A stretch of DNA of 64,000 bases from an uncultured Porphyromonadaceae bacterium (GCA_947175265.1 CAMWMD010000007.1:1-64000), one strand, 5' to 3'. Counted from the first letter of the stretch, positions 7,920 to 17,380 are shown. The notes: generated by a model from the letters alone, not told the origin. A program made the numbers and translations.

Positions 7920-9227
7920 TTAATTCTTGATTTCAATGATTAGGCTTTCAGTAGCAGTGCCGTTGGCATCAGCAACAGTGAGTTTGAAAGTATGCACACC
8001 GTCGCCTAAAACCGCAAGAAGAGGCATGAAACTTGAGATATCAAATTTCACATTCTTCTCACCCTTTACGGAATCTCCCTCCAGCAGACCAAGACCCTTA
8101 AGGGGCTCCATCAGGTCGCCGGGATTTACAAGGTCAAGATGTGAGGCAAGACCTACCCCCTTGAGTTCCTCCGGAGAAAGTGACGGAGACTCTATATCAA
8201 CTTCGAACAAATCAATTCCGGCATCCGAAGTTATGTTGAGCACCACTTCCTCCCCGCTGACATACAGGTGCTTCTCACCGAGTTTGATTTCACCGGCCGC
8301 CGTAATCACCGGAGCCTTAGGAGTATCGGGTATCTGCGGGTCGTCAGGAATCTGCGGGTCATCCTGACCCTCGTTAGGACGTTCGTTCTCATCAAGTTTA
8401 CTGTCGCCGAGACCTACCTCCTCAATGGAGATATTGCCGTCGACATCCGTCTTGGTGACGGAGGCGTCAAGCATCACCTCTGCATTGACATTACCTGAAT
8501 TCTCACCCTGATAATCATGCAGACGGAATGTTATGCGGTAATGGTTTCCGGCCTCCACATTGGCAACGGTCTTGACCTCATTGGTATATGCTCCATCAAT
8601 CTTACCCTTAAACGTAGCGACGAGTGACTGCTCTCCATCTATATGGAAATAGCCGTAGTTCTGATTATCCTCCTCTTTGACAGTGAAATTCAGCACCTCA
8701 CTCCCCTCGTTGAGTTTAAGTTCCACGTATGAATCCTCCAGCGACATGTGTGCCCTCAGCATCGGATCAAACACCACAGAGGTCATCACATTCTCCAAAG
8801 CACACTTGATAATGCCCAAATCGGTAGTGATCTTACTCGGTTCAATTGAGAATAAATCCGATTTACCCTGATAGAAGGGGTAATCCCAAGCGGCTGCCCT
8901 ATGTTCATCTGAGCCATCATGAGTATATACAGCCGACACATAGTAATCACCCTCCTCAAGGACAACTACCTCAGGCATCTTACCATAAGTATAAAAATCC
9001 TTCAACTGGTTATTCTTGTCAAAGAATGAGATATGGACAGTATCCATGACCACCTCATTTCCGGCCTTTGTCTGCTTGATGACATGGTCGGTCTGCACTT
9101 TCAGGTTAAGTGCTGATTTTGCAAAAGAGCCGATTCCTTTGTCCTTCGGTCCATCAAAAGGAGCCTCCGAAGCACATGCAGTCAACAGTCCGGCTGCCAG
9201 AATCATAAAAAATTTATTTGGTTTCAT
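7920..9227 (-). CDS. DUF4493-domain lipoprotein
   Basis: This 435-residue protein has a lipoprotein signal ending LLTAC (Cys18). The DUF4493 core is clear: EGDYYVSAVYTHDG, then FYQGKSDLFSI, then CALENVMTSVVFD. It is followed by a domain with NYGYFHIDGEQ and a repeated acidic/proline linker (DDPQIPDDPQIPDTP) leading to a C-terminal beta-sandwich-like region that ends in FKLTVADANGTATESLIIEI. It lacks the PCMD domain of its neighbours. Spacing of 6 nt to the upstream gene and 13 nt to the downstream gene indicates one operon. It is probably at the cell surface. Confidence 0.85.
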   Translation of the reverse strand: MKPNKFFMILAAGLLTACASEAPFDGPKDKGIGSFAKSALNLKVQTDHVIKQTKAGNEVVMDTVHISFFDKNNQLKDFYTYGKMPEVVVLEEGDYYVSAVYTHDGSDEHRAAAWDYPFYQGKSDLFSIEPSKITTDLGIIKCALENVMTSVVFDPMLRAHMSLEDSYVELKLNEGSEVLNFTVKEEDNQNYGYFHIDGEQSLVATFKGKIDGAYTNEVKTVANVEAGNHYRITFRLHDYQGENSGNVNAEVMLDASVTKTDVDGNISIEEVGLGDSKLDENERPNEGQDDPQIPDDPQIPDTPKAPVITAAGEIKLGEKHLYVSGEEVVLNITSDAGIDLFEVDIESPSLSPEELKGVGLASHLDLVNPGDLMEPLKGLGLLEGDSVKGEKNVKFDISSFMPLLAVLGDGVHTFKLTVADANGTATESLIIEIKN

Positions 9228-9233
9228 GATTTT

Positions 9234-11762
9234 TCAATAGTTAAGTTGAACCGATTTAAGAGTAAGTTTCGATCCCACACAAAGTGATTTATACTTATTA
9301 CCACTACCCAGATCCTGGCCACTCAAACTTGTAGTATTGGTCACATCAGCCAAATCCGTAGGTATGGGTGCGGCTACATTATTTCCTTTTGCAGAAATGA
9401 ATCTAACCTGAAGTTTCGCTGCCTTCACACCTCTCTTCTTATATTCCAAAGGAACGTTATACTCTCCGGAAGCATCTATATCCTTTTCCCCTTGGGAAAT
9501 TATATTACCTGCCGCGTCAAGGACAGCCACATACATCCATCCCTTCTCATTACCGATAGGTTCGTATTCGCATGAGAATGAAACTGAAGAGGGACGCGAT
9601 GTGAAATTAATACCATCTACCCTATGCTCCGTGCCATCAAAAGAATAAGAACCGAGGAACAACTCTCCGGCACCCTTGTTGGCAATTGACCTGGGTGCAT
9701 TCCTGCTATATTTTGCTCTTACACTAAGTACATGATCATCCAGATTCGGCAACGTACCATTATGGTCGTATGCCACGCTCCTTATCAATACATTTCCTGT
9801 AGAAGCCATGGTTGAAGGCACCATAAACCATGTATTTTTGGGATTTGACCCTGTATAGCATGTTTTGGAGTTTATAGATGCCCAGCCATCAGGCTCATCA
9901 ACCAATAACTTACAGTAATTCTGCATGGTAGTAGCACCATATTTATACTTTCCGCCAGCATCCAGTTTATCAATTTTGATGGTTTGTTTCAAAACCGAGA
10001 AATTGCCGTTGGGGACATCGGTCTGTGCTTCAGTTGTGAATATCGGCACTGTAAATACCTTTACCTTCTTGCCTCCCACCTCAACACTATATGTACTGAA
10101 GGTAGTGGATTTTTCAAGTTGTGCAAGTGTAATCACTGACGACTCAACATCCCTTGATATATTAGCGGAAAGAGCGGCTGTGCCCAATTTTACCATTCCT
10201 TTCTCTATAATATATTTCCTTACAGCATCGTCCTCACAGTTCACCTGAATAAGAGCGTAGTTTGAGAAAGCATCCACATCAAGTGAAATCTCAGGGAAAT
10301 CAACGTCAACTTCCACATCGAACACTTTCTTCCCTTGGAATACCCCCTCCACGGCACAACTTGCATCCGTAATTTTTCCGTTAGGCATCTGGAGAACCAT
10401 CTTATATACATACGTATACTCTTCCGAGGCATTCTCAACTTTCGTTTTTGACACTACCTGTGCGTTCTTTCCGTCGATTGAGAAACTAATCCCCTCGCTG
10501 ACGTTAGGACAATTGGAGGAAAGAAGTATCTCCGCCTTGTCAGACAGAAATTTCAGATTTGAGGATTTCTCCGCAGTCACGGATACCGGGCTGACATTTA
10601 TCTCAATCACAGGCACATCCTCAGAGGCGATCTCCCTGCCAAGAGCGTCGGTAGCGTTGAGCGCAACTTTATATTTACCGGGTTTCAATGATTTTGAGAA
10701 ATTCTTAAGATTGACCACTGCCATTCTGTCAGTCTTACCTGTGAAGCCTGAGCATTCGATACCACACTGTGCTATAAGCGACTGTGTCTCCGGACCTGCA
10801 TCCGTAAGTTCAACCGATGTGAAAGGTGTGCTTCCACCCTCAGATGCCTCGATTGTGAGTGTTGCCCTCTGAATACCCCCGAAAGCGATGAGATGAAGTT
10901 CAGGATTCTTGTCGGCCAAAGGGATATACTCAAATGCCTCGACTCCCTGCGCGGCATCATCATTGGCAGTGATTGACGGAAGAGGAGCCGTGAAGAGTTC
11001 GTCTGTAAGGTATATGTCTGTTGTCTTTGAGACCACATTTTCCTCGAAAGCGACATCAAGAGTAGCAACACCTACCTCTTCCTTGACATCAACCATCACC
11101 ACATAATGGTGACGAGGCATCGCTGTAAATCTCGCTGGAACAACTGTCTGCTCAAGCCCTTGCTGATTGGTAAGACGCAGGGAGAACTCGATATTGCGGG
11201 GCGACATATATACAGGACGTGTCTCCTCTTTGGCTAGCACTATAGGCGACACATGACCGTCTGATTTGAGCATCGCACTGAATTGAGGGAACATGGCCCG
11301 GAATTTATCGGAATATCTCAGGCTGACCATTGAGTTTGCAAGCGTGGCGGTGACTGTAGAGGAAGATTCCTCACCCAGTTTGACAGCCACATCCGTATCT
11401 CCGGTGAAATATGGACTTGAAAAGCCTTCCGTCTCAATATCTCCGTATGATGCCGTAAGGGTGTAGGAACCCATCGGGAACCCGGCCTCTTTGTTGAAAT
11501 CTGTTGGAGAACTCCAAGACTTGGAATAACTGCCGTCATGACTGGCAAGTGACACTGAGAAATCATCCGGAGAGGGAATCACCGGACTCGTCTCGTCATC
11601 GGCACGTGTGGATTTGTTTACGCTGCCATTGGCCGCGACTTTCAGGGAAATGCGTCCGGCATCAGCGTTTCCGGAGCCCCAGGGAGTCTCATTGGCACAA
11701 CCTCCAAGTATCAGCATACCTGATAAAGCCGTGATACAACACCCTTTCTTGGTTAGTTTCAT
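9234..11762 (-). CDS. large DUF4493-domain lipoprotein, first gene of operon
   Basis: This 842-residue protein has a lipoprotein signal ending LILGGC (Cys22). Its DUF4493 region contains FPMGSYTLTASYGDIETEGF, YFTGDTDVAVKLGE and TATLANSMVSLRYS. Several beta-rich segments follow. The C-terminal 190 residues (GAGELFLGSYSFDG, RPSSVSFSCEYEPIGNEKGW, MYVAVLDAAGNII) resemble the PCMD end of the two paralogues. It is the promoter-proximal gene, with an excellent promoter at 11890-11921 and a leader of about 120 nt. The three operon products share an N-terminal plan but diverge strongly in the middle, as surface proteins under diversifying selection often do. Confidence 0.85.
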   Translation of the reverse strand: MKLTKKGCCITALSGMLILGGCANETPWGSGNADAGRISLKVAANGSVNKSTRADDETSPVIPSPDDFSVSLASHDGSYSKSWSSPTDFNKEAGFPMGSYTLTASYGDIETEGFSSPYFTGDTDVAVKLGEESSSTVTATLANSMVSLRYSDKFRAMFPQFSAMLKSDGHVSPIVLAKEETRPVYMSPRNIEFSLRLTNQQGLEQTVVPARFTAMPRHHYVVMVDVKEEVGVATLDVAFEENVVSKTTDIYLTDELFTAPLPSITANDDAAQGVEAFEYIPLADKNPELHLIAFGGIQRATLTIEASEGGSTPFTSVELTDAGPETQSLIAQCGIECSGFTGKTDRMAVVNLKNFSKSLKPGKYKVALNATDALGREIASEDVPVIEINVSPVSVTAEKSSNLKFLSDKAEILLSSNCPNVSEGISFSIDGKNAQVVSKTKVENASEEYTYVYKMVLQMPNGKITDASCAVEGVFQGKKVFDVEVDVDFPEISLDVDAFSNYALIQVNCEDDAVRKYIIEKGMVKLGTAALSANISRDVESSVITLAQLEKSTTFSTYSVEVGGKKVKVFTVPIFTTEAQTDVPNGNFSVLKQTIKIDKLDAGGKYKYGATTMQNYCKLLVDEPDGWASINSKTCYTGSNPKNTWFMVPSTMASTGNVLIRSVAYDHNGTLPNLDDHVLSVRAKYSRNAPRSIANKGAGELFLGSYSFDGTEHRVDGINFTSRPSSVSFSCEYEPIGNEKGWMYVAVLDAAGNIISQGEKDIDASGEYNVPLEYKKRGVKAAKLQVRFISAKGNNVAAPIPTDLADVTNTTSLSGQDLGSGNKYKSLCVGSKLTLKSVQLNY

Positions 11763-11889
11763 AATCTATCGTCGTGAATGATGTTTATTCGGGTTACATT
11801 ATGTTCGGAAAACTCAGTTTCGGAAGAGGATAAGAGAATAATTCCCAGGATTCAATAGTTCTCAGAGTATTCCTCACAGTAAATATCCA

Positions 11890-11921
11890 CAAATTTACGC
11901 AAAATTTCCACAACGCTCAAA
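11890..11921 (-). promoter_or_regulatory. promoter of the DUF4493 operon
   Basis: On the minus strand TTTG (11921-11918) and TAAATTTG (11897-11890) are separated by 20 nt, a full match to the Bacteroidetes housekeeping promoter. Transcription should start near 11883. The AT-rich stretch 11763-12086 otherwise holds only this promoter and the leader. Confidence 0.82.
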
Positions 11922-12086
11922 GAAATTAGGCAAAATGGGATACAAATGTCCAAATTAGACCACAAATTTCACACCAATCAGTACCCATATCACTCAAAAA
12001 ACACCATTTCCACCAAAATATAAATTAGGCGACCGTATCACTCCTGTCACCCACAAGAAGTGATCTGAATTCAGATATTGACCGAA

Positions 12087-13271
12087 TCAGATATTGACTG
12101 CAATGCCGAAATTGATGTTGAAGATGTTGAAACGGAAATTCGCGCTCGACGTAAACCGGCTTCCCGCCTTCTCCCCGTTGATGGTCTGCTTCTCGTTGCG
12201 CAACTGGAAACCGAACACGCCGAAAGATATGTTGAACGACACCGGATCCATGATGAACACGGAAAGACCGGGCGAGAAATTCAACGCCGCCGACATAGTG
12301 GTGGTATGCGTCATACGCGGCTCCCCGTTATAAGGGCGCACGAAATCTGAATTTCCTGATGAGAAGGCAAGTTCCACCTCATTGAATATGCCGAAACGTC
12401 CCCGACGCGCTATACCGTAATACTGATTCAAAGTCACGGCTGCCGAATAGGCTTCGCTACGGTACATGATATCATGAAGATTGAAATTCATATCCTCATC
12501 TATATCCACCTTGAAAGAATCTATGCGTGCCTTTCCTGAAGTATAGGCCAATCTGAGGCCAACGGCCATGTTATTGCGTATGGTATAGGAGAAATAGGGA
12601 CGTATCGAGAACGCATGGCCCGAGAAATCGATATCCGAGACGAGATCAAGCAATTCAAGATCAGACGTCGAGAATTCCCCGTATGAGGCCGTAACCCCGA
12701 AAGTCCATATCCCTTTGGGGAGGAACAGGTGGTTCGACAGACCACGGTCGAAACGTCCTAAATTACGCTCACGGAGCATGGTGGGAATAGTGTCTCCCCT
12801 GAATGTGACCCACTCCTCCACCTGCCGCTCTGCCGGCACAGCATCGGTTAAGGCTTTCCCAGCAGGTAAATTTCCCGCCAGCACACTCTCCACATTGTTT
12901 TTCATCGAATCGGGAATCCACAGGTACACACCCCCTACCCTTTCAGGGAAAGCGTTCGCGGTGCTGACCACTGTATCGGGGCGCACCATCCAGACGGTAT
13001 CGCGCACTATGTTTACCAAAGGTTCCGGAATGGTGGTGAGCAATTTCTCCCCCGTTGAGAGAGTGGTGTCAAGACGTGAGATCAACTCGGTGCGGCGTAT
13101 CACATCCGCCCTCTTTATCACCTCCGTGGTGACCACGGTATCAATACGAGTTATGGTGTCAAGGCGTGTTATTGTCTCCACCCTCTGTATATACTGAGGT
13201 GTGCGGGCAGCCAGATTCCCGGCCATTACCGAAATCAAGAGCGTTGCTATCGAGAAAAATATCCTTTTCAT
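12087..13271 (-). CDS. outer-membrane beta-barrel protein with Arg/Thr-rich N-terminal segment
   Basis: This 394-residue protein starts at the ATG at 13271 (MKRIFFSIATLLISVMAGNL), a signal peptide. The longer reading overlaps the upstream gene. After the signal comes an unusual segment with repeated short units of the form (T/S)RxD/ExxT (RVETITRLDTITRIDTVV and on). A barrel-like domain of about 220 residues follows from FLPKGIWTFGVTASYGEF and ends in NFGIAVNI. The barrel is paralogous to the next gene upstream (13279-14094): both share PKG, GRFGIFNE/KRFGFFNE and a terminal FRxNxF block. The 7-nt spacing implies an operon. The function is unknown. Confidence 0.8.
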   Translation of the reverse strand: MKRIFFSIATLLISVMAGNLAARTPQYIQRVETITRLDTITRIDTVVTTEVIKRADVIRRTELISRLDTTLSTGEKLLTTIPEPLVNIVRDTVWMVRPDTVVSTANAFPERVGGVYLWIPDSMKNNVESVLAGNLPAGKALTDAVPAERQVEEWVTFRGDTIPTMLRERNLGRFDRGLSNHLFLPKGIWTFGVTASYGEFSTSDLELLDLVSDIDFSGHAFSIRPYFSYTIRNNMAVGLRLAYTSGKARIDSFKVDIDEDMNFNLHDIMYRSEAYSAAVTLNQYYGIARRGRFGIFNEVELAFSSGNSDFVRPYNGEPRMTHTTTMSAALNFSPGLSVFIMDPVSFNISFGVFGFQLRNEKQTINGEKAGSRFTSSANFRFNIFNINFGIAVNI

Positions 13272-13278
13272 ACGCGAC

Positions 13279-14094
13279 CTACAGATAGAACGCCACCCCA
13301 AACTGGATGGAGAATAAGTTTATACGAAAATTGGCTGACTTAGAATTACGGCGTGACACATATATCTGGTCCCTCACCGCTTTGGTGGCCGTATAACTGA
13401 AACCCAACACACCGATATTCACTTCAATGGCGGAATAGTTGTTGAGGAAGACGCATAATCCCGGAGCGAGACCGAAATCAAGTGAGAAGTTCTTCTCGTA
13501 TGTTCCGGTAAGGTCGTCGCCCACACCTGTAGTGAGTTTTGACTGTCCCCCACCCAACTGAAGTTGGAGTTCGTTGAAGAAACCGAAACGCTTGGAATGC
13601 CCGATTGAAAAATAGTTTCGCATCATCGCCGTGCCATAATAATTGTGGGAAAGGCGATAAAGATGATCTACGGCGTAATCCGTCTCGGAATCAAGCACGA
13701 TGTCCGCGCCCTCAAGTTTCGTAAGGGAGCGGGCGTAGGAAAAACGCCCACCGAGAGCGAGATCGGGAGCCACGGCAAACATCAGCATGGGAGAGATCTT
13801 GAAACTATAGGTATCTCCCGAGATATCTTCAAAAATAAGGAACTGATATTTCGACTGGTCAGACATAGTGTAAGATACGGAAATACCCGTAATCCATTGC
13901 CCCTTGGGGATAAACTCCACGGATTCCATATCACGCGAGAATTCTCTGATTTCAGACATGGGCGCGGGGTTGCCCAAAGTGTCGCCGACGGTTTCCACCC
14001 TTTCCGTCACATTTTGCGGCACACCGTCAGAACCCTTCGCCATCACGGAAAGGCTCAATAAAAGTGTCAGTAGATATAGTTTGGCGCGAAACAT
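13279..14094 (-). CDS. outer-membrane beta-barrel protein, paralogue of the downstream gene
   Basis: This 271-residue protein is read from the ATG at 14094, which begins a signal peptide (MFRAKLYLLTLLLSLSVMA). The longer reading from 14151 runs through a terminator. The mature part begins with a short polar region and then FIPKGQWITGISVSYTM, typical of a Bacteroidetes transmembrane barrel with alternating strands, ending in SIQFGVAFYL. It is similar to the 12087-13271 barrel along its length but lacks the repetitive N-terminal segment. A TAACTTTG element sits so close to the start that the mRNA may be nearly leaderless. Confidence 0.8.
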   Translation of the reverse strand: MFRAKLYLLTLLLSLSVMAKGSDGVPQNVTERVETVGDTLGNPAPMSEIREFSRDMESVEFIPKGQWITGISVSYTMSDQSKYQFLIFEDISGDTYSFKISPMLMFAVAPDLALGGRFSYARSLTKLEGADIVLDSETDYAVDHLYRLSHNYYGTAMMRNYFSIGHSKRFGFFNELQLQLGGGQSKLTTGVGDDLTGTYEKNFSLDFGLAPGLCVFLNNYSAIEVNIGVLGFSYTATKAVRDQIYVSRRNSKSANFRINLFSIQFGVAFYL

Positions 14095-14099
14095 GGGTG

Positions 14100-14107
14100 C
14101 AAAGTTA
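14100..14107 (-). promoter_or_regulatory. -7 element for the barrel-protein operon
   Basis: TAACTTTG on the minus strand ends at 14100, six bases before the ATG at 14094. No TTTG lies 19-21 nt upstream. The predicted start of transcription coincides with the start codon. Confidence 0.5.
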
Positions 14108-14108
14108 T

Positions 14109-14142
14109 AAAAAAACCGCGAAATAAAATATTCCGCGGTTCG
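14109..14142 (-). terminator. terminator of the DUF4923 gene
   Basis: On the minus strand AACCGCGGAA pairs with TTCGCGGTT, followed by a run of T. It lies just past the stop of the 14171-14917 gene and overlaps the presumed -33 zone of the next promoter. Confidence 0.85.
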
Positions 14143-14170
14143 TTTTAACAAAATTCCGTCTCAGGGATTG

Positions 14171-14917
14171 TCATTCGCTGCTTCCACCCTTGAGGATGTT
14201 GAGGAGCGAGCCTATTCCTGAAGAGGAGGATGTGGTATCGGTGGAGTTGGTCCCGCTCCCTGTGGAGGCTGAGCCGGTATAATTCATCTGGAAACCTATG
14301 CACGCCCCCTCGTAGGAATCGAGGAGAGAGCCGAGTGCCCCCACAAGTTTTCCACCGGTGAATTTGGCTACAGTTGATATCAACTGTTTTAATTTGGTGG
14401 CGTCAAACATCAGTTCGATATTCTTACCGCTCTTCTGGATATATGCGGTGAACTTTCCGAGTTTCAGAGCCTTCCCCACCATGATATTGAATATGAAAGT
14501 GCCCTTCTCGGTGCCCTGAGTTACGACACCGCTCAAACGCACCCCTTTAATCGAGAGGGTGAAGTTTCCATCCTGATCAATGGTAAGGGGCATCCCTGTA
14601 AGGCCATATTGCTCATAATAGGGCTGGAGTTTCGTCTCAAGGGCTGCCGCTCCTGCCACGCCACCTGCTTTCTGAAGCCAGTTCTCGCTCTTGAAGGTCA
14701 CGGCAGGGCCTGCCGACTTGTATTCACCCACAATATCCTTGAGCGTAATATCCGTCTTGGTGAAGATGCCCTCCAGAAGATTTCCGATTGTGGAAGTCGT
14801 CGAACTTGAGGAAGATGTGTTCCCCCCCAGTCCGCGGAGGATGTCGGAAATGCTCTGGGCATTGGCAGTCACTCCGCACATCAGCAGCATTGCCACAAAA
14901 AATGCTTTAATTCTCAT
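14171..14917 (-). CDS. DUF4923 family exported protein
   Basis: This 248-residue protein is read from the ATG at 14917, giving a signal peptide (MRIKAFFVAMLLMCGVTANA). A Ser/Thr-rich linker follows, then the DUF4923 domain with TLKDIVGEYKSAGPAVTFKS, AAALETKLQPYYEQYGL and a C-terminal GACIGFQMNY. The end is a Ser/Thr/Gly-rich low-complexity tail. DUF4923 proteins are Bacteroidales periplasmic or surface proteins of unknown function. Terminators lie on both sides, so it is probably monocistronic, yet no good promoter is visible in the 15 bp after the upstream terminator. Confidence 0.85.
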   Translation of the reverse strand: MRIKAFFVAMLLMCGVTANAQSISDILRGLGGNTSSSSSTTSTIGNLLEGIFTKTDITLKDIVGEYKSAGPAVTFKSENWLQKAGGVAGAAALETKLQPYYEQYGLTGMPLTIDQDGNFTLSIKGVRLSGVVTQGTEKGTFIFNIMVGKALKLGKFTAYIQKSGKNIELMFDATKLKQLISTVAKFTGGKLVGALGSLLDSYEGACIGFQMNYTGSASTGSGTNSTDTTSSSSGIGSLLNILKGGSSE

Positions 14918-14931
14918 AGAGTACAATTGTT

Positions 14932-14970
14932 AAAAAGCGGCCAGGGATACTTACCCCCCTGACCGCCTTT
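14932..14970 (-). terminator. terminator of the branching-enzyme gene
   Basis: On the minus strand GCGGTCAGGG pairs with CCCTGGCCGC, followed by TTTTTAAC. It lies 16 nt past the glgB-like stop codon. Confidence 0.9.
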
Positions 14971-14986
14971 AGGTTAAATAATATCA

Positions 14987-17380
14987 TCAATCCTCGGCAG
15001 TTTTCTTTGCCTTGGTGGTCTTAGCCTTGGTAGCAGTCTTCGCGCTCTTCGTAGTCTTTTCAGCCTTCACCGAAGCCTTCTTGACAGTTGTCTTTGCACT
15101 CTTTTCCGCACATTCAGTCTTTGCGGTAGCCTTCTTGGCCGGGGCCTTAGGTGCCTTCTCAGCCTTGGCTGCACTCTTCTTCACTGTTTTCTCTGTTGTG
15201 GCAGATGCCTTAGCAGCCGTTTTCTTAGCGGCCGGCTTCTTAGCGGCCGGCTTCTTCACGGGAGCCTCCTCCTTGACCTCCACCTCAACTGATTCCACTA
15301 CCTCGGGAGCGACAGTATTCTGTTCGCTCTTTTTGACAGTCTTTTTGGGCGCAGGTTTAACACGGCGCAAAATCTGTGCTGTCCTTGCGGGGAGATACAT
15401 CTTCAGCCAGCCCTTTCCGGAAGGCGCGTAGAGAGGATCGGGAGTGGTGAAGTGATGCACGGAATCATCCACGAGACCGAAGCCACCGAATTTGAGGGCG
15501 TCGCTGTCTACCACCACCTCATATTCTCCTGCGGGAGCAAGGAAACCGTAGCCCTCGAAACTCTTGACAGGGTTCCAGTTGAATACAAACACGAGGTCGC
15601 CACGCATGAAGGCGAGCACCTGATCGTCGTCTTTCTCCCAAAGTTTCTCAACCGGGAGAGCCTGGAAATTATACACGCCTGACACTGTCTCCACCATAGC
15701 GTTGTCAAAAGCGTTGAGGAACTTGTATTTCAAATCCTCACGGTCGACAAGATCCCATTGACGGCGCGCATACTTGTAACTCCAGCCGTTCCCCTCACGC
15801 GGGAAATCGATCCACTCCGGGTGGCCGAATTCGTTACCCATGAAATTGAGATAGCCGCCGTTGATAGAGGCAAGCGTCACGAGACGTATCATCTTATGGA
15901 GAGCCATACCGCGTTCTACGGTGAAGTTGTTGTCGCCCACCATCATGTGCCAGTACATCTCCTTATCAATGAGTCGGAAGATGATGGTCTTGTCGCCTAC
16001 GAGCGCCTGGTCATGGCTCTCGCAATAGGATATTGTCTTCTCATCAGCACGACGGTTGGTGAGTTCCCAATATATGGAGGTGGGATGCCAGTCTTCATCC
16101 TTCTTCTCCTTGATCATCTTGATCCAGTAGTCGGGGATACCCATTGCCATCCTGTAGTCGAAGCCTATACCACCGTCTTCAAACTTGACTGCAAGCCCGG
16201 GCATACCGCTCATCTCCTCGGCTATGGTTATTGCCTTGGGATTGACCTCATGGATAAGGATGTTGGCCAGCGTGAGGTAAGTCAGTGAATTGGGGTCCTG
16301 ATTGCCGTCGTAATAGTCGCCGTAGGAGCCGAAGGCCTTTCCCAGACCGTGGTCATAGTAGAGCATGGAGGTCACGCCGTCAAAGCGGAAACCGTCAAAT
16401 TTGAATTCCTCAAGCCAATATTTGCAGTTGGAAAGAAGGAAATGAAGCACGGTGTTCTTACCATAGTCGAAAAGCAGGGAATCCCATGCCGGATGCTCGC
16501 GCCGTCCGTCGCCGTAGAAATAAAGGTCGTAACTGCCGTCGAGGCGGCCGAGTCCCTCCACCTCATTCTTCACGGCATGCGAATGCACGATATCCATAAT
16601 CACGGCTATGCCGAGTTTGTGAGCCTCGTCAATGAGACGCTTCAGGTCGTCGGGCGTGCCGAAACGTGATGAGGGGGCATAGAAACTGCTGACATGGTAA
16701 CCGAATGAACCGTAATACGGATGCTCCTGGATAGCCATTATCTGGATAGCGTTGTAGCCGTCGGCCGCTATACGGGGAAGGGTCTTCTCGCGGAACTCAT
16801 CGTAGGAGCCTACCCCTTCCTTTTCCTGAGCCATACCGATATGGCACTCATAGATGAGCAACGGCTTAACATCCGGGGAAAATTTCCTGACCTTGAATTT
16901 ATAGGGATGCTCGGGAGCGTACACCTCAGCTGAGAATATCTTGGTGACGTCGTCCTGCACCACACGTGTGGCGTATGCGGGGATACGCTCACCCTGTCCG
17001 CCGTTCCAGCATACGAACATCTTATAGAGATCGCCGTTATGCAGCGCATCCTCCGGAAGACGGATTTCCCAGTTGCCGTAGCCCACCTGCTTCAGTTTAT
17101 ACTCATCGGAGGTCTTCCATTCGGAGAATGTGCCTATGAGCCAGATCTGAGTGGCGTTGGGGGCAAACTCACGGAACACCCAGCCACCTTCCTCAAGGTG
17201 ATGCAGACCATAATATTTATACGCGTTTGCAAAATCTACGAGGGAACCGTTGGTATTGGCTGTGAGTTCATCAAGCTTCCTGATCACATCCTGGTGGCGT
17301 CCTTCTATCGCACCTGCATACGGATCCAGCCACGGGTCGTTGCGCAGGATCGCAAGTTTCTTTTCCTTCTTCTTTTCCAT
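14987..17380 (-). CDS. glgB: 1,4-alpha-glucan branching enzyme with Lys/Ala-rich tail
   Basis: This 797-residue protein makes alpha-1,6 branches in glycogen. An N-terminal CBM48-type region (WVFREFAPNATQIWLIGTF, residues 67-85) precedes a GH13 barrel with MDIVHSH (Asp263), GFRFDGVTSM (nucleophile Asp334), TIAEEMSG (acid Glu388) and CESHDQ. The sequence resembles the eukaryote-type GH13_8 subfamily rather than E. coli GlgB. From about residue 675 the protein runs into a long extension made almost only of Lys, Ala, Thr, Ser and Glu, with repeated PAAKK-like units as in histone H1. Such a tail is not part of the enzyme and could bind polyanions. The gene is followed by its own terminator. Confidence 0.93.
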   Translation of the reverse strand: MEKKKEKKLAILRNDPWLDPYAGAIEGRHQDVIRKLDELTANTNGSLVDFANAYKYYGLHHLEEGGWVFREFAPNATQIWLIGTFSEWKTSDEYKLKQVGYGNWEIRLPEDALHNGDLYKMFVCWNGGQGERIPAYATRVVQDDVTKIFSAEVYAPEHPYKFKVRKFSPDVKPLLIYECHIGMAQEKEGVGSYDEFREKTLPRIAADGYNAIQIMAIQEHPYYGSFGYHVSSFYAPSSRFGTPDDLKRLIDEAHKLGIAVIMDIVHSHAVKNEVEGLGRLDGSYDLYFYGDGRREHPAWDSLLFDYGKNTVLHFLLSNCKYWLEEFKFDGFRFDGVTSMLYYDHGLGKAFGSYGDYYDGNQDPNSLTYLTLANILIHEVNPKAITIAEEMSGMPGLAVKFEDGGIGFDYRMAMGIPDYWIKMIKEKKDEDWHPTSIYWELTNRRADEKTISYCESHDQALVGDKTIIFRLIDKEMYWHMMVGDNNFTVERGMALHKMIRLVTLASINGGYLNFMGNEFGHPEWIDFPREGNGWSYKYARRQWDLVDREDLKYKFLNAFDNAMVETVSGVYNFQALPVEKLWEKDDDQVLAFMRGDLVFVFNWNPVKSFEGYGFLAPAGEYEVVVDSDALKFGGFGLVDDSVHHFTTPDPLYAPSGKGWLKMYLPARTAQILRRVKPAPKKTVKKSEQNTVAPEVVESVEVEVKEEAPVKKPAAKKPAAKKTAAKASATTEKTVKKSAAKAEKAPKAPAKKATAKTECAEKSAKTTVKKASVKAEKTTKSAKTATKAKTTKAKKTAED

